Shown here in pieces: positions 30,624 through 41,274 of a stretch of DNA of 64,000 nucleotides (the first letter of the stretch is position 1; every line of letters starts with the position of its first letter). This stretch comes from Paraburkholderia sp. Tr-20389 (GTDB taxonomy: Bacteria; Pseudomonadota; Gammaproteobacteria; Burkholderiales; Burkholderiaceae). A program made the position numbers and the translations under genes. The notes under the pieces are model-generated. The model saw only the letters and a list, made by a program, of their open reading frames with translations, searched no databases and was not told the DNA's origin. The stretch is from positions 248,001-312,000 of the forward strand of contig NZ_JAAGPD010000002.1 in NCBI RefSeq assembly GCF_017104565.1. Reading direction: 5' to 3'.

Positions 30624-33600
30624 TTAGCTCGCGTTCGCGTCGTCGGACGGCGTGATCGCGGCGCGCGTCGCGAAGCGATGCAACGCGAGGAAGATCACGG
30701 GCGTCGAGAACAACGTGAGCAACTGGCTCACCACCAGGCCGCCGATGATCGCAATGCCGAGCGGCTGCCGCAACTCGTGGCCCATGCCCGTGCCGAGCGC
30801 GAGCGGCAATGCGCCGAACAGCGACGCGCACGTCGTCATCAGGATCGGGCGGAAGCGCAGTTCGCACGCACGGCGCATCGCGTCCAGCGCGGAAAGACCG
30901 AGCGTGCGTTCCTGTTCGAGCGCGAAGTCGACCATCATGATCGCGTTCTTCATCACGATGCCGACCAGCAGCACGATGCCGATCAGGCCGATGATGTCGA
31001 GTTCGCCGCCGCACAGCAGCAACGCGGCGAGCGCGCCGCACGCGGCGGACGGCAAGGTCGACAGAATGGTCAGCGGATGCACGAGGCTCTCGTACAGCAT
31101 GCCGAGCAGAATGTAGACGGCCACCAGCGCGCCCACCAGCAGCAACGCTTCGTTCCCGAGCGACGAGCTATACAACTGCGCGGCGCCTTCGAGATTCATC
31201 TGCACGCTCGCGGGCGGATTCAGCTTCGCTTCGATGGCTTCGATGCGGTCGATGGCCGTGCCGAGCGTCACGCCTTGCGCGAGATTGAACGACACGTCGG
31301 CGTACGGAAACTGCGCCTGGCGCTGAATCGTCAACGGCGCTGCGCCCACCGACGCGCTTGCGATGCTCGACAGCGGCGCGAGCGTAGAAGAAGACGTCGA
31401 CGTGGAAGACGTGGAAGACGTGGAAGACGTGGAAGACGTGGAAGACGTAGAAGAAGATGAAGAAGACGACGACGAACTGCTCGACGTCCCCACATACATG
31501 CCGTCGAGCAATGCGAGCGGCGACTCGCCAACCAGCCGCACATCCGCACCCAGCGTCACGTGATACTGGTTCACGTGCGTATAGATGGTCGAAATCTGCC
31601 GGTCACCGAACGCGTCATAGAGCGCATTGTCGATGTCCTGCGCCGACAGCCCGAGACGCGATGCCGTCGCACGGTCGAAGTCGAACTTCAGCACATTGCC
31701 TTGCTGCTGCGCCTGACTCTGCACGTCGGTGAAAAGCGGATCGGCGCGCATCGCGGCGAGCAGGCGCTGCGTCCATTCGGCGAGTTCGGCGCGGTCGGTG
31801 GCCTGAACGCCGACGCGGTAGCTGTTTGCGTTGATCTGGTCATCGAGCGTCAGATCCTGCACGGGATGCAGATACAGCTTGAGATCCGCGCGCTGCGCCG
31901 CATCGCGTGTGAGCCTGTCGATCACGTCTCGGCTCGACGCGCCGCCGTTCTCTTTCAGGCTGATCAGCATGCGTCCCTGGTTGAGGGTCGCATTGTTCTG
32001 ATCGATGCCGACGAACGACGACACGCTTGCCACCGCGCTATCGCTGGCAATGCGGCCCGCCAGCGTGCGCGTCGACGCCGCCATCCGTTCGAACGACGTG
32101 CGCGGCGAGCCGAGCGAAATCCCTTCGATCAAACCCGTGTCCTGCTGCGGAAACAGCCCCTTCGGCAGCAGCATGAACAGCGCGACCGTCAGCAGCGTCG
32201 CCAGCCCGACGAGCGCGAGCACGGCCAGGCGATGCGCAAACGCCCAGTCGAGCGCGCGCAGATAACCGCGGTTCAGCCGCGCGAGCCAGTCGTTCGCGTT
32301 CGCGTCGCTGTCGCTTGCGGCGTGATCCGCGCGCAGCATGCGGGCCGCCATCATCGGCGTGAGCGTCAGCGACACCCACGCTGAAATCACGATCGCAATC
32401 GCGAGCGTCAGCGCGAATTCGCGGAACAGCCGGCCGATCACATCCGGCATGAAGAACAACGGAATCAGCACGGCGACGAGCGCGACCGAGATCGACAGGA
32501 TCGTGAAGCCGATCTGCCGCGCGCCCTTCAGTGCGGCATCGAGCGGCGTCTCGCCGTTTTCGATGTGACGCATCACGTTTTCGAGCATCACGATCGCATC
32601 GTCGACCACGAAGCCGGTCGCCACCGTCAACGCCATCAGCGTGAGGTTGTTGACCGAGAAGCCGAGCGCGTAAATGCCGGCGACCGTGCCCACGAGTGCG
32701 AACGGCACCGTCACCGCAGGAATCAATGTGAATTCGAGCCGGCGCAGAAATACGAACACGACCATCACGACAAGCGCAATCGCCGCCGCCAGTTCCATCT
32801 TCACGTCATGCACCGACGCGCGGATGGTCTGTGTGCGGTCGCTCAGCACGTTGATCTTCACCGTCGCGGGCACCGACGCGCGCAATTGCGGCAACAGCGC
32901 TTCGATCCGGTTCACGACGTCGATCACGTTCGCGCCCGGCTGGCGTTGCACGTTGATGATGATCGCAGGCGTTGCGCCGCTCCATGCGGCCTGACGCGGG
33001 TTCTCCGCCATTTCCGAGAGCTTCGCGACATTCGACAGCCGAACGGGCGCGCCGTTGCGATACGCGAGCACGAGGTCCGCGTAATCCTCGGCGGACGTGA
33101 GCTGATCGTTCGCATCGATGGTGAAGGCCTGCAGCGTCCCGTCGATCGTGCCCTTCGCGCTGTTCACGTTCGCGTTGCCGACTGCCGTGCGCACGTCTTC
33201 GAGCGACAGGCCCATCGCGTTCAACGCACGGGTGTCGGTCTGCACGCGTACGGAGGGCCGCGCGCCGCCCGACAGCGTGACGAGCCCGACGCCCGACACC
33301 TGCGAAAGCTTCTGCGCAATGCGCGTGTCCGTCAGGTCTTCGACACGCGTGAGCGGCAACGCATCCGACGTGACGGCGAGCGTGAGCACCGCCGTATCGG
33401 CGGGATTGACCTTGCTGTAGACGGGCGGATAAGGCAGGTTCGACGGCAGCGTGCTGTTCGCGCTGTTGATCGCGGCCTGCACTTCCTGCTCGGCTTCGTC
33501 GAGGTTCGTCGAGGTCTGGAACTGCAGCGTGACGAGCGACACGCCGAGCGAACTCGTCGAGTTCATGCGCTTGAGCCCCGCCATCTGCCCGAACTGCTTT

Positions 33601-33803
33601 TCGAGCGGCGCGGTAACGGACGTGCTCACCACATCGGGCGATGCGCCCGGATATTGTGTGTAGACCTGGATCGTCGGGTAGTCGATTTCGGGCAACGCGG
33701 ACACGGGCATCAGCCGATACGCGATCAGACCGATCAGCAACAGGGCGAGTGTCATCAATCCCGTCGCGACGGGACGGCGAATGAACGGGCGGGAAATATC
33801 CAT
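30624..33803 (-). CDS. mdtB: RND efflux transporter, MdtB-like
   Basis: A 1059-residue RND pump subunit of the MdtB type. Opening MDISRPFIRRPVATGLMTLALL, the paired Asp residues in FVVDDAIVMLENVMRHIENG and the closing membrane bundle are as expected. Residues about 772-806 form a Ser/Thr stretch between YVGT and TLAPLSSIASA, encoded in part by a 9-bp tandem repeat (31402-31446). It is followed 10 bases later by the MdtC-like gene and preceded by the MdtA-like adaptor. Confidence 0.92.
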   Translation of the reverse strand: MDISRPFIRRPVATGLMTLALLLIGLIAYRLMPVSALPEIDYPTIQVYTQYPGASPDVVSTSVTAPLEKQFGQMAGLKRMNSTSSLGVSLVTLQFQTSTNLDEAEQEVQAAINSANSTLPSNLPYPPVYSKVNPADTAVLTLAVTSDALPLTRVEDLTDTRIAQKLSQVSGVGLVTLSGGARPSVRVQTDTRALNAMGLSLEDVRTAVGNANVNSAKGTIDGTLQAFTIDANDQLTSAEDYADLVLAYRNGAPVRLSNVAKLSEMAENPRQAAWSGATPAIIINVQRQPGANVIDVVNRIEALLPQLRASVPATVKINVLSDRTQTIRASVHDVKMELAAAIALVVMVVFVFLRRLEFTLIPAVTVPFALVGTVAGIYALGFSVNNLTLMALTVATGFVVDDAIVMLENVMRHIENGETPLDAALKGARQIGFTILSISVALVAVLIPLFFMPDVIGRLFREFALTLAIAIVISAWVSLTLTPMMAARMLRADHAASDSDANANDWLARLNRGYLRALDWAFAHRLAVLALVGLATLLTVALFMLLPKGLFPQQDTGLIEGISLGSPRTSFERMAASTRTLAGRIASDSAVASVSSFVGIDQNNATLNQGRMLISLKENGGASSRDVIDRLTRDAAQRADLKLYLHPVQDLTLDDQINANSYRVGVQATDRAELAEWTQRLLAAMRADPLFTDVQSQAQQQGNVLKFDFDRATASRLGLSAQDIDNALYDAFGDRQISTIYTHVNQYHVTLGADVRLVGESPLALLDGMYVGTSSSSSSSSSSSSTSSTSSTSSTSSTSSTSTSSSTLAPLSSIASASVGAAPLTIQRQAQFPYADVSFNLAQGVTLGTAIDRIEAIEAKLNPPASVQMNLEGAAQLYSSSLGNEALLLVGALVAVYILLGMLYESLVHPLTILSTLPSAACGALAALLLCGGELDIIGLIGIVLLVGIVMKNAIMMVDFALEQERTLGLSALDAMRRACELRFRPILMTTCASLFGALPLALGTGMGHELRQPLGIAIIGGLVVSQLLTLFSTPVIFLALHRFATRAAITPSDDANAS
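31402..31446. repeat. 9-bp tandem repeat inside the mdtB-like gene
   Basis: Five perfect copies of GTGGAAGAC (plus-strand reading) lie head to tail, with degenerate copies on both sides. On the coding strand each unit encodes Thr-Ser-Ser, so copy-number change would lengthen or shorten the Ser/Thr linker by three residues without a frameshift. Confidence 0.95.
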
Positions 33804-33830
33804 CGGTTTCTATCGGTCTGAAAGCGCGCG

Positions 33831-34976
33831 TCAGTTGCGGACGATCTTCACGGCGCTGCCGTCGTCGAGCTTGTCCGCACCGTCCAGCACGATTGCGTCG
33901 CCCGCTTTCAGGCCGCCCTGCTCGATCACGGTGGCGTCGTTGTACGAGACACCCGCCGTCACGTGGCGCAATGCGACCTTGCCGGCGTTCTTCTTCACGT
34001 CGGCGGCGTTCATCGTCAGCACGAAATCGCCCGACGCGCCGTGCTGGATCGCGACCGTCGGCACCGTCAACGCGTCGTGCAGCGTGCCGACCGTCATCCG
34101 CACATTGACGAAGCGATTCGGGAACAGGCGGCCGTCATGGTTCGGCGCACTCGCCTTGAGCTTGACGGTGCCCGTCGTCGTGTCCGCCTGGTTGTCGATG
34201 GCGGCGAGCGTCGCGTGATCGAGCACGGTGCGCTTGTCGCGCGCGAAAATCTCGACGGGCAACGCGCCCTTGTCGCGGAACGCATCCACGACGTCGCCCA
34301 TCTTGTCTTCGGGCAGTGCGTAGACGACGGTGGTCGGCGAGTCGCTCGTGATGGTCGCTATGCCCGTCGTGTCGCTCGTCGTCACGTAGTTGCCGGCGTC
34401 GGTGGAGAGCAGGCCGATCGTGCCGTCCATCGGCGCGACGATGTCGCAATAGCTCACCTGCACGCGCAGATTCGCGACGCTGCCCTGATCGGCCTTCACG
34501 GTGCCCTGATACTGGCGCAGCGTGGCGCGCTGCGTATCGAGCGTCTGACGCGAGATCGAGCCGCCGTCGATCAGCGTTTCATAGCGCGTCAGGTCGGCTT
34601 TCGCGTTCGCGAGCAGCGCTTCGTCGTGTTCGAGCGTGCCTTGCGCTTCGAGCAGTTGCGCGCGCAAGGCGCGCGAATCGATCCGCGCGATCGGCTGCCC
34701 CGCTTTCACGCGCTGGCCTTCCTTCACGAGCACGGCTTCGAGCGTGCCGTTGACCTGCGTTTTGACGGTGACGGTTGCGCGCGGCGTGACGGTGCCGAGT
34801 GCGTCGAGTTGCAGCGGCACGTCGGCGCGCTGAACCGTGCCGATCGTGACGGGCGTTTCTTGCGCAGCCGGACGCTGCGGCTTGTGGAACGCAGCGTACG
34901 CCTGCCACACGATGACGCCGGCAGCGGCAATGCACGCGACAACCAGAAGACGACGGGATGGACGATTGAATTTCAC
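33831..34976 (-). CDS. mdtA: RND efflux periplasmic adaptor, MdtA-like
   Basis: A 381-residue membrane-fusion protein linking the MdtBC-like pump to its outer-membrane channel. An N-terminal membrane anchor (LLVVACIAAAGVIVWQAYAAF) precedes the barrel-sandwich region GTLEAVLVKEGQRVKAGQPIARID, a helical hairpin, and the second lipoyl half VSYCDIVAPMDGTIGLLSTDAGNYV. The start appears to be GTG at 34976, without a clear ribosome-binding site. First gene of the operon mdtA-mdtB-mdtC-channel. Confidence 0.9.
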   Translation of the reverse strand: MKFNRPSRRLLVVACIAAAGVIVWQAYAAFHKPQRPAAQETPVTIGTVQRADVPLQLDALGTVTPRATVTVKTQVNGTLEAVLVKEGQRVKAGQPIARIDSRALRAQLLEAQGTLEHDEALLANAKADLTRYETLIDGGSISRQTLDTQRATLRQYQGTVKADQGSVANLRVQVSYCDIVAPMDGTIGLLSTDAGNYVTTSDTTGIATITSDSPTTVVYALPEDKMGDVVDAFRDKGALPVEIFARDKRTVLDHATLAAIDNQADTTTGTVKLKASAPNHDGRLFPNRFVNVRMTVGTLHDALTVPTVAIQHGASGDFVLTMNAADVKKNAGKVALRHVTAGVSYNDATVIEQGGLKAGDAIVLDGADKLDDGSAVKIVRN

Positions 34977-35122
34977 GCGATGATGGATCGGCGCTCAGGC
35001 GCTGAACACGGAACGGAAGGAATGAAAAGGACGACGCCGCGAGGGCGTCGCCGGAAATCGGCACTGCGCCGCCAGGAGAAACCGGCGAGTGCCGTGCAGG
35101 TGAGGGGAATGTAGCAACGGGA

Positions 35123-35147
35123 AAGCGCGCCCAGGTTTAGCGCGCTT
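35123..35147 (-). terminator. Terminator of the AcrAB/OprM-like operon
   Basis: AAGCGCGC and GCGCGCTT form a perfect 8-bp stem around a 9-base loop, 19 bases after the channel gene stop on the minus strand. Read in that direction the stem ends in TTT before CCC. It separates the two efflux operons. Confidence 0.6.
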
Positions 35148-35165
35148 AGCAGATGTTTCCGCGTG

Positions 35166-36677
35166 TTACTGCTGCGAAGCGACGTGCGTGGTCTGTTGCG
35201 CCTGCTGTGCGTATGGCGCATCGGCAGCACGGGGCGTGTCGCCCGAATGCTCGATCCAGCCGCCGCCCAGGTACTGATACAGATCGACAAGATTGGTCAG
35301 GCGGTTCAACGATGCCGTAATCAGCGACTGCTGCGCCGAATACAGATCGGTCTGCGCGGTCAGCACGTTCAGGTAGCTGTCGACGCCATTGCGATAGCGC
35401 AGATCCGACAGGTCATAGCGACGCTGCTGCGACTCGACGTTCTCCTGCAACGCCTTGATCTGCCGGTCGTACGTGCCGCGCGCGGCGAGACCGTCGGAGA
35501 CTTCACGGAACGCCGTCTGGATCGCCTTTTCGTACTGCGCGACGGCAACGTTCGTTTCGAGCTTCGCAAGATCGAGATTCGCGCGGTTCTCGCCGCCCTT
35601 GAAGATCGGCACCGAAATGGTCGGGCCGAAACTCCAGGCAAGCTGGCCCGGCTTGAACAGCGTGCCGAGACTCGCACTTGCCGTGCCGAAGTCGCCCGTC
35701 AGCGAGATGCTCGGGAAGAACGCCGCACGCGCCGCGCCGATGTTCGCGTTCGCGCCGATCAAGGTCGCTTCGGCTTCCATGATGTCGGGACGGCGCGTCA
35801 GCAGATCGGACGGCAAGCCCGCAGGAATGTCCGCGAGCAGTTGCTGGCTCGCGAGCGGCAAGCCTTGCGGCAAGTCGGCGGGCAACGGCGCGCCGACCAG
35901 CAGCACGAGCGCGTTCTCGGCCTGTGCGCGCGAACGCTGCTGGCTTTCGTAGCTCGCCTGCGCCTGCTGCATCGTGCCCGCCGCTTCGCGCAGATCGAGT
36001 TCGGAGCCGGTGCCCGTGTTGTACTGGAGCTTCGTCAGCTCATACGAGCGGCGTGCCGTGTCGTACGTGTTCTTCGTGCTCTGAAGCATTTCGTCATAGG
36101 CGACGAGTGTCAGGTATTGATCCGCGACCTGCGAAACCAGCAGGATTTCTTCGGCCTTGCGCGCTTGCGCCGTCGAGAAATAGGTTTGCAGCGCCTGTTG
36201 CGTGAGACTGCGCACCTTGCCGAAGAAGTCGAGTTCCCACGACGCGCTCGCCGCGACCTGATAGTCGCTGCTCACTGTCGCCCGTCCAACGTAGGACAGA
36301 TCCTTCGGCGTACGGCTGCGCGTACCCGTGCCGTCGATGGAAACCGACGGCATCAGGTCCGCGCGCTGGATGCGGTATTGCGCACGCGCTTCTTCGACCT
36401 TCAACGCCGACACGCGCAGATCGCGGTTGTTCTGCAACGCGAGTTCGATCAGGCGTTGCAGGCGCGGATCGACGAAGAATTCGCGCCAGCCGATGTCGGT
36501 GGCGGCATGATCGTTGGCCGTGCGCGTGGCCGTGCCTTTCGCCGGCTGGTTATCGTAGACGCCGCCTTGCGGGTACGTCGCCGTGACGGGCGCGGCCGGC
36601 CGTTCGTAAGTCGGCGCGAGCGTGCAGCCGCTCGCGAAGAGCGCTGCGGCGAGCGCCGTCAGTATCGTTCTGTTCAT
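35166..36677 (-). CDS. oprM: Outer-membrane efflux channel lipoprotein (OprM family)
   Basis: The outer-membrane exit duct of the second pump, 503 residues. A lipoprotein signal ends at the Cys of ALFASGC, followed by TLAPTYERPAAPV. Two efflux domains carry LIELALQNNRDLRVSALKVEEARAQYRIQ and LLTRRPDIMEAEATLIGANANIGAARAAFFPSI. The ATG at 36677 has GAGGAC nine bases upstream and is preferred over an upstream GTG at 36692. Last gene of the operon. The symbol reflects the family only. Confidence 0.92.
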   Translation of the reverse strand: MNRTILTALAAALFASGCTLAPTYERPAAPVTATYPQGGVYDNQPAKGTATRTANDHAATDIGWREFFVDPRLQRLIELALQNNRDLRVSALKVEEARAQYRIQRADLMPSVSIDGTGTRSRTPKDLSYVGRATVSSDYQVAASASWELDFFGKVRSLTQQALQTYFSTAQARKAEEILLVSQVADQYLTLVAYDEMLQSTKNTYDTARRSYELTKLQYNTGTGSELDLREAAGTMQQAQASYESQQRSRAQAENALVLLVGAPLPADLPQGLPLASQQLLADIPAGLPSDLLTRRPDIMEAEATLIGANANIGAARAAFFPSISLTGDFGTASASLGTLFKPGQLAWSFGPTISVPIFKGGENRANLDLAKLETNVAVAQYEKAIQTAFREVSDGLAARGTYDRQIKALQENVESQQRRYDLSDLRYRNGVDSYLNVLTAQTDLYSAQQSLITASLNRLTNLVDLYQYLGGGWIEHSGDTPRAADAPYAQQAQQTTHVASQQ

Positions 36678-36688
36678 TTGCTTTGTCC

Positions 36689-39600
36689 TCACTGAGCCGT
36701 TTCCTCTTCGACGTCCGGCTCCGTGCTGTTAGGTGTCGCGCCGTCGCGCGAGAATTTCGAGCGGATCACGACGTAGAACATCGGGATCATGAAAACGGCG
36801 AGGAACGTGGCCGTCAGCATCCCGCCGATCACGCCCGTGCCGATCGCATGCTGGCTCGACGAACCGGCGCCGTTGCTGATCGCGAGCGGCAGCACGCCGA
36901 GCACGAAGGCAAGCGACGTCATCAGGATCGGGCGCAGCCGCAGACGCGACGCTTCGAGCGCGGCCTGCACGGCCGTCATGCCTTCCTTGATCTGCAACTC
37001 GCGCGCAAACTCGACGATCAGAATCGCGTTCTTCGCGGACAAACCGACCGTGGTCAGCAAGCCGACCTGGAAGAACACGTCGTTTTCGAGCCCGCGCATC
37101 GTCACGGCGAGCAGCGCGCCGATCACGCCGAGCGGCACCACCAGAATCACCGCGAACGGAATCGACCAGCTTTCATACAGCGCGGCGAGACACAGGAACA
37201 CGACGAGAATCGAAATGCCGTACAGAATCGGCGCTTGCGAGCCCGACTGGCGCTCCTGGAACGACAGGCCCGTCCATTCGTAGCCGATGCCTTGCGGCAG
37301 CTTCGTGGCCAGCGCTTCCATCGCGGACATTGCCTGGCCCGTACTCTTGCCCGCCGCGGCCTGGCCCTGAATTTCGACGGATGAGATGCCGTTGTAGCGT
37401 TCGAGCTTCGGCGAGCCGTAGATCCAGTGGCCCGACGCCACCGACGTCAGCGGCATCATGGTTCCCGAACTGCCGCGCACGTACCACTTGCTCATGTCTT
37501 CCGGCGTCATGCGGAACGGCGCGTCCCCTTGCAGATAGACCTTCTTGATCCGTCCATCGGTATCGAGGAAGTTGTTCACATACGCCGACGCCCATGCAAT
37601 CGAGAACGTCTGGTCGATGTCCGACACCGTGACGCCGAGCGCCTGCGCCTTTTCGCGATCGATATCGATCTTGAACTGCGGCGTATCGGACAGTCCGTTC
37701 GGACGCACGAGCGCCAGCGACGGATCTTTCGCGGCCATGCCGAGCAATTGGTTGCGCGCCGCCATCAAGGCTTCGTGACCGAGCGACGCGTTGTCCGTCA
37801 ATTCGAAATCGAAGCCCGATGCGGTGCCCAGTTCCGGAATGGACGGCGGATTCACGGCGAGCACGGTCGCGTCCTTGTACGACGCGTAGTGACCGTACAC
37901 GCGGCCCACCAGCGCCTGCACCTTCTGGTTCGCATGCTGGCGCACCGAGTAGTCCTTCATCCGCACGAACGCGAGACCCGCGTTCTGGCCGCGGCCGGCG
38001 AAGCTGAAGCCGTTCACGGTGAAGACGGATTCGACGATGTCCTTCTCGTCGTTGAGCAGATAGTCGGTGACGTTCTTCAGCGTGCGCGCCGTGGTTTCCT
38101 GCGTCGAGCCGGGCGGCGTCTGCACCAGCACGAACATCGTGCCCTGATCTTCATCGGGCAGGAACGACTTAGGCAGACGCATGAACAGGAAGCCGACGGC
38201 GACAATCACGACGAGATACAGCACGAGCCAGCGTCCCGAGCGGCGGATCACATGTTGCACGCCGCTGTGATAGCGGTCGCGGCCGTTGTCGAACGTACGG
38301 TTGAACCAGCCGAAGAAGCCCGTCTTCGCGCCGTGATGCCCCTTCGGTATCGGCTTGAGAATCGTCGCGCACAACGCGGGCGTGAGAACCAGCGCGACCA
38401 GCACGGACAGCACCATCGCGGCGACGATCGTCAGCGAGAACTGTCGATAGATTGCACCGACCGACCCGCCCGAGAACGCCACGGGCACGAACACCGCCGA
38501 CAGCACGAGTGCCACGCCGACCAGTGCGCCCGTGATCTGGCCCATTGCCTTGCGCGTCGCTTCCCTTGGCGACAAGCCTTCCTCCGACATCACGCGTTCG
38601 ACGTTCTCCACGACCACGATCGCATCGTCCACCAGCAGACCGATCGCCAGCACGAGACCGAACATCGACAGCGTGTTGATCGAGAAGCCGGCCGCGCTCA
38701 TGATCGCGAACGTGCCGAGCAGCACCACGGGCACCGCGATCGTCGGGATCAGCGTGGCGCGCAGGTTTTGCAGGAACAGGTACATCACGAGGAACACGAG
38801 GACGATGCCTTCGAGCAGCGTCTTCACCACTTCCTCGATCGACATCTTCACGAACGGCGTCGTGTCGTACGGATACTTCACGACCAGGCCGTGCGGGAAG
38901 TTCTTCGACAACTGATCGATCTTCGCGCGCACCAGCTTCGCCGTTTCGAGCGCGTTCGCGCCCGTCGCCAACTGGATCCCGAAGCCAGCCGTCGGCTGGC
39001 CGTTGTACTTGGTGTCGAAGTTGTAGTTTTCGCCGCCCAGGTCGATACGCGCCACATCCTTCACGCGCACCTGCGAGCCGTCCTGACTCACCTTCAGCAG
39101 CACGTTGCCGAACTGCTCGGGTGTTTGCAGCAGCGTCGCCTGTGTGATGGTTGCCTGCAGCACCTGGCCTGGCACCGAAGGCGTGCCGCCGAGCGAGCCC
39201 GCCGCGACCTGCACGTTCTGATTGGTCAACGCGGTTTCGACATCAACGGGTGTGAGGCTGTACTGGTTCAGCTTGTTCGCGTCGAGCCAGACGCGCATCG
39301 CGAACTGCGAGCCGAACAGCTGTACGGTGCCGACGCCGTTGACGCGGCTCACCGGGTCTTCCACGTGCGACGCGACATAGTTCGCGAGGTCGTAGCGGTC
39401 CATGCTGCCGTCCGTCGACACGAACGCCATCACCAGCAGGAAGCTGCTGCTCGACTTCGTGACCTTGGTGCCCTGCTGCTGCACGCTTTCGGGCAGCAGC
39501 GGCGTCGCGAGTTGCAGCTTGTTCTGCACCTGCACCTGCGCGATGTCCGGGTTCGTGCCCGCCGCGAAGGTCAGCGTGATGGTCGCGTTGCCGGAGTCAT

Positions 39601-39847
39601 CGCTGCTCGACGACATGTAGAGCAGATGGTCGAGACCGCTCATCTGCTGTTCGATCACCTGGGTGACGGTGTTTTCAACGGTTTTCGCCGATGCGCCCGG
39701 ATACGTCGCGCTGATCTGCACGGCAGGCGGCGCGATGGTCGGATACTGCGCGATGGGCAGGTTGAAGATGGAGGCGATGCCCGCGAGCATCAGGATGATT
39801 GCAATGACCCACGCAAAGATGGGCCGGTCGATAAAAGACTTTGCCAT
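36689..39847 (-). CDS. acrB: RND multidrug efflux transporter, AcrB/BpeB-like (HAE1)
   Basis: A 1052-residue proton-driven multidrug pump. It begins [20 protein letters not shown], carries the proton-relay Asp pair in [18 protein letters not shown], and has the HAE1 features [14 protein letters not shown] and [20 protein letters not shown] (the pore-domain stretch of AcrB-type proteins). Full length compared with AcrB (about 1050). It lies 12 bases after the adaptor gene. Unlike the neighbouring pump, it has no Ser/Thr linker. Likely substrates are drugs, dyes and solvents by family. Confidence 0.95.
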   Translation of the reverse strand: MAKSFIDRPIFAWVIAIILMLAGIASIFNLPIAQYPTIAPPAVQISATYPGASAKTVENTVTQVIEQQMSGLDHLLYMSSSSDDSGNATITLTFAAGTNPDIAQVQVQNKLQLATPLLPESVQQQGTKVTKSSSSFLLVMAFVSTDGSMDRYDLANYVASHVEDPVSRVNGVGTVQLFGSQFAMRVWLDANKLNQYSLTPVDVETALTNQNVQVAAGSLGGTPSVPGQVLQATITQATLLQTPEQFGNVLLKVSQDGSQVRVKDVARIDLGGENYNFDTKYNGQPTAGFGIQLATGANALETAKLVRAKIDQLSKNFPHGLVVKYPYDTTPFVKMSIEEVVKTLLEGIVLVFLVMYLFLQNLRATLIPTIAVPVVLLGTFAIMSAAGFSINTLSMFGLVLAIGLLVDDAIVVVENVERVMSEEGLSPREATRKAMGQITGALVGVALVLSAVFVPVAFSGGSVGAIYRQFSLTIVAAMVLSVLVALVLTPALCATILKPIPKGHHGAKTGFFGWFNRTFDNGRDRYHSGVQHVIRRSGRWLVLYLVVIVAVGFLFMRLPKSFLPDEDQGTMFVLVQTPPGSTQETTARTLKNVTDYLLNDEKDIVESVFTVNGFSFAGRGQNAGLAFVRMKDYSVRQHANQKVQALVGRVYGHYASYKDATVLAVNPPSIPELGTASGFDFELTDNASLGHEALMAARNQLLGMAAKDPSLALVRPNGLSDTPQFKIDIDREKAQALGVTVSDIDQTFSIAWASAYVNNFLDTDGRIKKVYLQGDAPFRMTPEDMSKWYVRGSSGTMMPLTSVASGHWIYGSPKLERYNGISSVEIQGQAAAGKSTGQAMSAMEALATKLPQGIGYEWTGLSFQERQSGSQAPILYGISILVVFLCLAALYESWSIPFAVILVVPLGVIGALLAVTMRGLENDVFFQVGLLTTVGLSAKNAILIVEFARELQIKEGMTAVQAALEASRLRLRPILMTSLAFVLGVLPLAISNGAGSSSQHAIGTGVIGGMLTATFLAVFMIPMFYVVIRSKFSRDGATPNSTEPDVEEETAQ

Positions 39848-39859
39848 TGCGCGTCCTCG

Positions 39860-41077
39860 TTACTGCGCGTTCTGCGCGCCGGACGCGGGCGTTGCCGCCG
39901 TCTGCGTGGCCGTATCGGCGGCGGGCAGTTGTGCCGCGACTGTCTTTACGCTCATGCCGGGGCGCACCTTGTCGACACCTTGCACGATCACGCGGTCGCC
40001 CGTTTGCAGGCCGCTTTCGACAACCCAGTTCGCACCGTACGTGCCCGACGTCACCAGTTGCCGCATCGCTACCTTGCCGTCCGCGCCAACGACGAGCGCG
40101 GTCGGATCGCCCTTCTGGTCATGCGTGACGCCCTGTTGCGGCACCACGAACGCCTGTTCGTTGACACCCTCTTCGATCTTCGCGCGCACATACATGCCAG
40201 GCAGCAACACGCGCTGCGCGTTGCCGAACAGCGCGCGCACGGTGACGGAGCCCGTCGTCTGATCGACGGTCACGTCGGAGAATTCGAGCTTGCCCGTGCC
40301 GACGTACGGACGGCCGTCTTCGAGAATCAGCGTGACTTTCGCCGCGTTCGGGCCGCTCGTCTTGAGGCGCCCTTCCTGTGCGTCGCGGCGCAGCTTGAGG
40401 CCGACGAGGCTCGATTGCGTGAGGTCCACGTAGACGGGATCGAGTTGCTGCACGGTCGCGAGCAGCGTTGCCGCGCTCGACTGCACGTAGGCGCCTTCCG
40501 TCACCGACGACTTGCCGATGCGGCCCGAGATCGGCGAGGTCACGTCCGTATAGCCGACATTGATCTGTGCCGTGTCGACAGCGGCTTTGCCTGCCGCGAC
40601 ATCGGCGGCGGCCTGACCTTCGGATGCCACGGCGTTGTCGTAGTCCTGCTTGCTGATCGCGTTCGCTGCAACCAGCACCTTGTAGCGCTCGGCCTCGGCA
40701 TGCGCGGAAACGAGCGTCGCCTGCGCCTTCGCAAGCGTTGCCTTCGCGCTGTTCAACGACGCGATATACGGCGCGGGATCGATCTTGTAGAGCGTCTGCC
40801 CCGCCTTCACTTCGCTGCCTTCTGTATAGAGGCGCTTCTGCACGATGCCGTCGACGCGCGCACGCACTTCGGCAACGAGATGCGCGCTCACGCGGCCCGG
40901 CAATTCGACGGTGACGGGCACAGCGGAGGGTTGGATGGTGACGACGCCGACCTCGGGCGTCTGTTGCGGCGGGGCCGCGTGCTTGTCGCCGCACGCGGCG
41001 AGCAGCGGCAGTACGGCGGAAATCGTAGCCGTGGCCGCGAGCATTCGAAAGTTACGGTTCTTTAATAGCGCAGGCAT
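39860..41077 (-). CDS. acrA: RND efflux periplasmic adaptor lipoprotein, AcrA/BpeA-like
   Basis: A 405-residue membrane-fusion lipoprotein. The lipobox ends at the Cys of LPLLAAC near residue 28. The barrel-sandwich hybrid region includes RVDGIVQKRLYTEGSEVKAGQTLYKIDPAPY and DVTSPISGRIGKSSVTEGAYV. The ATG at 41077 is preceded by AAGG and gives a clean signal; the frame stays open to 41269 across the promoter region, which is not coding. First gene of acrA-acrB-oprM, divergent from a TetR gene. Confidence 0.93.
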   Translation of the reverse strand: MPALLKNRNFRMLAATATISAVLPLLAACGDKHAAPPQQTPEVGVVTIQPSAVPVTVELPGRVSAHLVAEVRARVDGIVQKRLYTEGSEVKAGQTLYKIDPAPYIASLNSAKATLAKAQATLVSAHAEAERYKVLVAANAISKQDYDNAVASEGQAAADVAAGKAAVDTAQINVGYTDVTSPISGRIGKSSVTEGAYVQSSAATLLATVQQLDPVYVDLTQSSLVGLKLRRDAQEGRLKTSGPNAAKVTLILEDGRPYVGTGKLEFSDVTVDQTTGSVTVRALFGNAQRVLLPGMYVRAKIEEGVNEQAFVVPQQGVTHDQKGDPTALVVGADGKVAMRQLVTSGTYGANWVVESGLQTGDRVIVQGVDKVRPGMSVKTVAAQLPAADTATQTAATPASGAQNAQ

Positions 41078-41274
41078 CGTACAACCTTGTATGTATTGAA
41101 CGGGGCCGGCGCGCAACGAGCGTTGATCCAACGCGCACCGACACGATAAGTGCGTGAAGATAGGCTTTGTTCGCCTTTCGCGGGTTACAGCCACCAGGCT
41201 GCCGTAAGACTTGTTAATCCAACGCTGTAGCGTGGCGACTACGATGGCCGCGTGATTCAGGAGAGGCACCCGTC
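41078..41274. promoter_or_regulatory. Divergent promoter region with candidate TetR operator
   Basis: The 197 bases between the pump operon and its TetR gene should hold both promoters. An imperfect inverted repeat, TTACAGCC-ACCA-GGCTGCCGTAA (41185-41207), has inner arms CAGCC/GGCTG and outer arms TTAC/GTAA and is the best candidate for the TetR site. Confidence 0.5.

Noticed and set aside
31402-31446. Tandem repeat read as a CRISPR-like array
   Set aside because: Units are 9 bases with no spacers and lie inside a coding frame.
37427-41065. A 1212-codon open frame antisense to the AcrB-like and adaptor genes
   Set aside because: It mirrors the GC-rich third positions of the real genes on the other strand, its product is Arg/His-rich with no domain, and the minus-strand proteins are clearly recognisable.
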